Origin: Caldilineaceae bacterium
GTDB taxonomy: Bacteria; Chloroflexota; Anaerolineae; Caldilineales; Caldilineaceae
Reading direction: 5' to 3'
Length of the DNA stretch: 64,000 nucleotides
NCBI GenBank assembly: GCA_022842065.1
Contig: JALHQH010000016.1
Span: 62,001 to 126,000, forward strand
A program made the position numbers and the translations under genes. Under the pieces are notes generated by a model, which saw only the letters and a program-made list of their open reading frames with translations, did not search any database and was not told where the DNA came from. Shown here piece after piece: positions 61,801-64,000 of the stretch. Position 1 is the stretch's first letter. The number at the start of each line of letters is the position of its first letter.

Positions 61801-64000
61801 CGCTGGTCAACGGCGGGGTCAGCAGCAGTGTGATCACGCTCTTCCCCCATACCGAGCCGACCGCTGAGGCCGGCACGAGTGGCACGCCTGCCAGCAGCCA
61901 GGATGACGACAACACCAACCTGACCGTTGACTTTGGCTTTACGATTGAAACCTTTATCGGCTGTAGTGCCGGCAACGATGACCTGGGCGGCACGATCTTC
62001 CGCGACTTCAACGCCAATGGTCGCCAAGACAGCGGCGAGCCAAGCTATGTCGGCGTCCCCGGCCCAATCATTGTGACGGCTTATGACGATGCCGGCGTGG
62101 TGATCGACCAGACCCTGGTCCAAACGGACGGCAGCTATGTTCTGCCCGGCATCTTTAGCGCCGGCAGCAACATCCGCCTCGAATTTAGCGACCTACCCGA
62201 ACTCTTCCAAAGTGGCCCGGCGGGTACCAATTCGGGGACAACGGTACAGTTCCATGATGGGGCTTCGTGTACCGCAGATCTGGCCATCAACGTGCCCTGT
62301 GAATATTGCCAGACCAATCCACACTTGGCCTTTAGTCGTTTTGAGAGCGGTACAGGCAGTGGTTCCAACAGCGGCAACGGCTCTGTCCGTATGATCCCCG
62401 ACGATCACAGCAGTAGCCAGGTCACTGTGGCCACCCTTGGCCAAGTGGGCTCGATTTGGGGCCTTAGCTATGATTCATCCAGTCAACAGTTATATGGTGC
62501 AGCGTTCCTCAAACGCCATGTCGGCTTGGGTGCACGTGGCCTGGATGGTGTCTACGTTGCCGATATGAGTGGTAGTTCACCCGCTTTAAGTGGTGGTTTT
62601 GATCTGCAAGGGGTCACAGCCAGTAATGGCGGTAGCCTTGATCTCGGTTCAGTTGATCGCAGCAGTGGCGCAAACTACAACCTTTCCAACACACCGGGCA
62701 ACCCGACGATTGATCTCGATGCGTTTGGCAAGGTTGGCACGGTCGGTTGGGGCGGCATTGATCTGCTGCCCGATGAGAATACGCTCTGGCTAGTCAACCT
62801 CAACCAACGGACGATTGTGCAGATCGATCTCACGCAGGTGACCCCGAGCGGTACGAACCCGAACCCGGTAGCCGACAGTGCGGTACGTCACTACAATATC
62901 GTCACCGGCGGTCCGTCGGATGATACGATCAGCGGTGCGCCAACCTGTACGGATGGTACGTTGCGCCCCTTCGCGCTTAAGCTGGCCAAGGAGCGCGCTT
63001 ACCTTGGCGCGATCTGTGATGCCGCCAGCGCATCAACGCTCAAGCAACCGAGCGAACTGGTAGCCTATGTGCTCTCCTTTGATCCGGCCAATCCGACGGC
63101 GTTCACCGAAGAGTTGAGCTTTGCGCTCGACTATGATCGGGAACCCTATTATCAGATGCAAACTGGCACCAACCAACGCAGCGGTAACTGGCAACGCTGG
63201 ATGAACAGTTGGAATGATGCCGATATTACGGTAAACAATATTGGTACCAATGGCTGTTGCGCCGACTTCCGCAGCGCACCGTCGCCGATGCTTTCTGACA
63301 TTGAATTTACGCCTGATGGGTCGCTGATCCTGGGGGTGATGGATCGTTTTGGCCACCAGACGGGGTGGGCCAATCGTAAGGCAGTTAGTGGCGACACATC
63401 GGCATTATCCTTTGGCTCAGTGGGTGATATTCTCTACGCCAAAAAGACCAGCAGCGGCTTTGTCCTCGAAGATGGGCAAGCTGATCCCGGTGATCCCTAT
63501 TATGATGACCTTACCGACACCTTTGATGATCCGGAGCCTGGCTACTCCTCCGCTGACAGCTATGGCAATGCCGGTGAATTCTTCTATGGCGATGCGTACA
63601 AAGGCTCCGACGCTAGCCACCACGAAACGAGCGCCGGTGGTCTGACGGTTCGTTTTGGCTCCAACGAAGTGGTAATGACAGCTTTTGATCCAAACCAATT
63701 CAACTCACAAGGGTTGAAGTGGCTTAGCACGACAACCGGCGCTAGGACCGATGCCTATGCCACCAGCACCGGCACCAATCTCCAGACCTTTGGCAAAGCC
63801 GCCGGCATGGGCGATGTCGAACTGCTCTGTGATCCCGCCCCGATCGAGATCGGCAACTATGTCTGGGAAGACCTGGACATGGATGGCATCCAAGATCCGT
63901 CAGAGCAGCCGATCCCCGGTGTGCAGGTAACGCTCTATGATATCACCGGCACCCAGATCGCCAACGCGACGACGAACAGCAACGGTGAATATTACTTTAT
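55899..64000 (+). CDS. giant surface protein with DUF11, SdrD-B and GEVED domains (3' end outside window)
   Basis: ATG 55899 (AGGAG 7 bp upstream) opens 2700 codons without a stop to the window edge. After a signal-like hydrophobic stretch (about 15-45) come DUF11-type repeats (TLALTKSTTATTVESG; to about 58500), an SdrD-B domain (near 58720-58990), a GEVED domain (WNGDGEW ... GEVEDY, 59150-59685), more DUF11, a second GEVED (60625-61130), three SdrD-B domains (61140-62330, motif IGDRVWYDLDFGSDDDG), a propeller-like region (about 62330-63840) and another SdrD-B cut by the window end. Asp/Asn-rich loops in SdrD-B bind calcium. Probably a rigid adhesin or sheath/filament component. Confidence 0.85.
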   Translation, partial: MHPVLLSMSRPLRAARIGLLLVSLITSLFVSMAPPPLAALLAPQLQQFLPAPAIAYGQSPTLALTKSTTATTVESGVPFEYIMSYKCASITSNCTGVTIVDILPADLEYVAGSAVLTSHIQNLNPSAGTLTWTFVDPLPAGSTGILRFSARFKPGTLPGTTAQNEATINGSNAAPVTAQSTVVTTTGAFEMTASKSGPNDAIVGFPADFSVGICSPDSNGGIRLTNAVMTDTLPAAAFFVDAEGEESVDWTYTPTVAPDQGGTVVFTNLPTVAVGGCLTRQVTLRYTSDPGVTQTNALRVTGQPEDGSPAVVLTDSHDFGFIAPYAEAQFSKSSTSPSKFTGPAANPNTEVLPGEAVTFTLSANNSGYLTLTNQVITDVIPADYNLRGWEVSATITKPVSSFYQLNGDGNWLPLSGNPFNATTVITTGSLALPINDTISHLRWDIGDMDVLPKRTPPYSVQLFGTADSGLSFGDSFQNCGTLTNNEITTTLQACDTVDIIAQRAIPRVSKTDSGGPYLPLDIVDFTIELSNADVAHLPLDNPVLVDLLSPMFTYVISSATFVSGSSAVGAPAPNLEVIDDYKGTGRTLLRWRWQDQSGSGGTDARYSLAPGTKLVVSLQAQVVDGTPPGTYENRAALLEWDGPTDPDDPGVDLEKILLCTQNGALIYTDDLDLDDDGNTAEVACREQAVPAVGVALSMDSEKFVRGTLDCQNTTDYGATTACEIEDYNKLGLTVLGGDVDYRLIMTNTSNVSVTKITLIDIFPYVGDTGVIDPQARLSDWGPNLQAAINGPGSVPVTIYYSSETNPCRTELVTDGPSGCLPAKWKTTFPADPTSVRAIKIEFCDATDPTDCVVLPRGASLAFNWHMVAPNIAPANAACLTPADDSFDWTATPNCKIAWNSFGFTAFEAKDEDGTPGNDSSALQLPSTEPIRVGIRIATDDKYSLGDYTWLDIAGIQDDGIQQAEELNGWGVSGVRVELYDTDDNLLDYRYTGPDQNGDPGYYQFSYLDEGDYYLRFYPPAGYTVSPQQQGAGDHDEEDSDGATQDTDPTYGDYWQSETFTVDETTTDANRFTPAWDFGLWLPTDYGDAPSLYPVSSLFTIDPADAARHIIVPDFYLGTSVDDETDGQPGDEALDDDNNGEFDDDEDGVRFPDYLGTIAQPTGVLFPGRDAVLTITGTKPITDAGLLNAWIDWNGDGEWATAEQIATDFALDGVQTLTVAVPSDATLGTTYARFRYGSESGIDATGTALDGEVEDYKVIILSSPLKSITATNAEHTSGPDLTIGEVVRYRLQTALPEGTLPNFRLTDALPTGLQFSNAVTVAVINGGDVISTGLTVTGAPFGDGVDPIFAFGTITNNDFDSDEELLIVEFDAVVLNVLGNQAGGTRDNTFTVSFDTVTEDSNTVQVELVEPVLALTKALVTPLPTYLNPGTVVTYTVTLAHAGSSSADAFDLVLTDTLPAGLTNPVVVSITPGGVPQITAPSSEVIGNVVRIPAVADGGFALPQGATLTIRYRAQLAATAEPGDQIVNQAGLVWSTLPGTDPNERDGGADEPDGTDPLDGGALDDYEVGDNDQFTVTGDWGDAPNSYATTRSNATAFAGPAHFITSTLYLGASVDDETDGQPNVAATGDDSSETPDDEDGISFLNPIVPRRVISTVVTVHNTSGVQAYLSGWLDFDGDGTFTQGADQIFNSKPVNNGVQTLAFTVPATATQNIATYARFRLTTDPTANFYGLATDGEVEDYETYIEPLGYIGDRVWYDLDFGSDDDGGAEVGLDGIKVQLTLPSGATITTTTSITGRYLFTDLPPGTYGVTVITSTLPITVVHTPTADPDGGADSVSSVTLTRPSHKRLDQDFGYPPELHAIGNQVWIDFGAGAGYANNGRRDGGESGINGVLVELYDGADTPGVDSPLDAMTTANGGFYLFDDLLDGDYIVHIPASNFSSVLDGYTSSTGGAGDIATDDNLDENGGDTLVNGGVSSSVITLFPHTEPTAEAGTSGTPASSQDDDNTNLTVDFGFTIETFIGCSAGNDDLGGTIFRDFNANGRQDSGEPSYVGVPGPIIVTAYDDAGVVIDQTLVQTDGSYVLPGIFSAGSNIRLEFSDLPELFQSGPAGTNSGTTVQFHDGASCTADLAINVPCEYCQTNPHLAFSRFESGTGSGSNSGNGSVRMIPDDHSSSQVTVATLGQVGSIWGLSYDSSSQQLYGAAFLKRHVGLGARGLDGVYVADMSGSSPALSGGFDLQGVTASNGGSLDLGSVDRSSGANYNLSNTPGNPTIDLDAFGKVGTVGWGGIDLLPDENTLWLVNLNQRTIVQIDLTQVTPSGTNPNPVADSAVRHYNIVTGGPSDDTISGAPTCTDGTLRPFALKLAKERAYLGAICDAASASTLKQPSELVAYVLSFDPANPTAFTEELSFALDYDREPYYQMQTGTNQRSGNWQRWMNSWNDADITVNNIGTNGCCADFRSAPSPMLSDIEFTPDGSLILGVMDRFGHQTGWANRKAVSGDTSALSFGSVGDILYAKKTSSGFVLEDGQADPGDPYYDDLTDTFDDPEPGYSSADSYGNAGEFFYGDAYKGSDASHHETSAGGLTVRFGSNEVVMTAFDPNQFNSQGLKWLSTTTGARTDAYATSTGTNLQTFGKAAGMGDVELLCDPAPIEIGNYVWEDLDMDGIQDPSEQPIPGVQVTLYDITGTQIANATTNSNGEYYF

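Noticed and set aside
60417..62123. 568-codon minus-strand frame and many similar ones from 55.8 to 63.9 kb
   Set aside because: They mirror the giant DUF11/SdrD-B protein on the plus strand. No start signals or domains; codon composition of the plus frame is the plausible one.

Overview
The window looks like a chromosome segment of a filamentous or particle-attached member of the Chloroflexota (Anaerolineae/Caldilineae type). The clues are large secreted proteins with Pro/Thr-rich PTATPT linkers, a C-terminal [IL][FY]LPL[VI] tail, choice-of-anchor/beta-helix/RCC1 architectures, a giant SARP-STAND regulator, tandem NarL-type two-component pairs and many palindromic intergenic repeats. This assignment is inference; there is no rRNA or marker gene in the window.

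Layout. (1) 1-15.5 kb: surface-protein locus. A beta-helix protein with a decayed 3' end, a 1358-aa RCC1/Ig/RTX-like protein and an 846-aa RCC1/beta-helix/lectin-like protein surround a minus-strand 1567-aa SARP/STAND/TPR regulator. Three regions in this locus carry GTTGACG-type heptamers repeated every 11 bp, with the last one 9 bp upstream of a -10-like box, the layout expected of SARP operators. (2) 15.5-27.4 kb: an M81 metallopeptidase, a membrane protein, then a minus-strand catabolic/uptake cluster (Gfo/Idh/MocA oxidoreductase, DppB/DppC permeases, lipoprotein binding protein, PuuE-like deacetylase, extended SDR, amidase). (3) 27.6-37.3 kb: an AT-richer accessory island bracketed by decayed comM fragments. 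It holds a PD-(D/E)XK-like nuclease gene pair, an ISAs1-like transposase remnant, a four-gene operon that starts with an effector-associated domain 1 (EAD1) protein, a broken serine recombinase and a HicB-like orphan. The EAD1 operon is the best candidate for an undescribed (conflict/defence) system. (4) 37.3-44.3 kb: two paralogous [small membrane protein - histidine kinase - response regulator] modules behind matching promoters, and a third kinase/regulator pair collapsed by an internal deletion. (5) 44.3-55.4 kb: a Phd/Doc toxin-antitoxin pair, a copper module (CopA, CopZ, CsoR), a universal stress protein, a glycoside-hydrolase-like protein, TetR plus SDR, a DUF2085 membrane protein and a Met/His-rich DUF305 lipoprotein. 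(6) 55.9 kb to the end: the first 2700 codons of a giant DUF11/SdrD-B/GEVED surface protein that runs off the window.

Intergenic regions are rich in long inverted repeats. One 151-bp family with TA-flanked ends (7801-7951, 54493-54643, plus a 75-bp short form at 1307-1381) behaves like a MITE; two of its three copies sit inside another hairpin. No tRNA, rRNA or CRISPR array was recognised.
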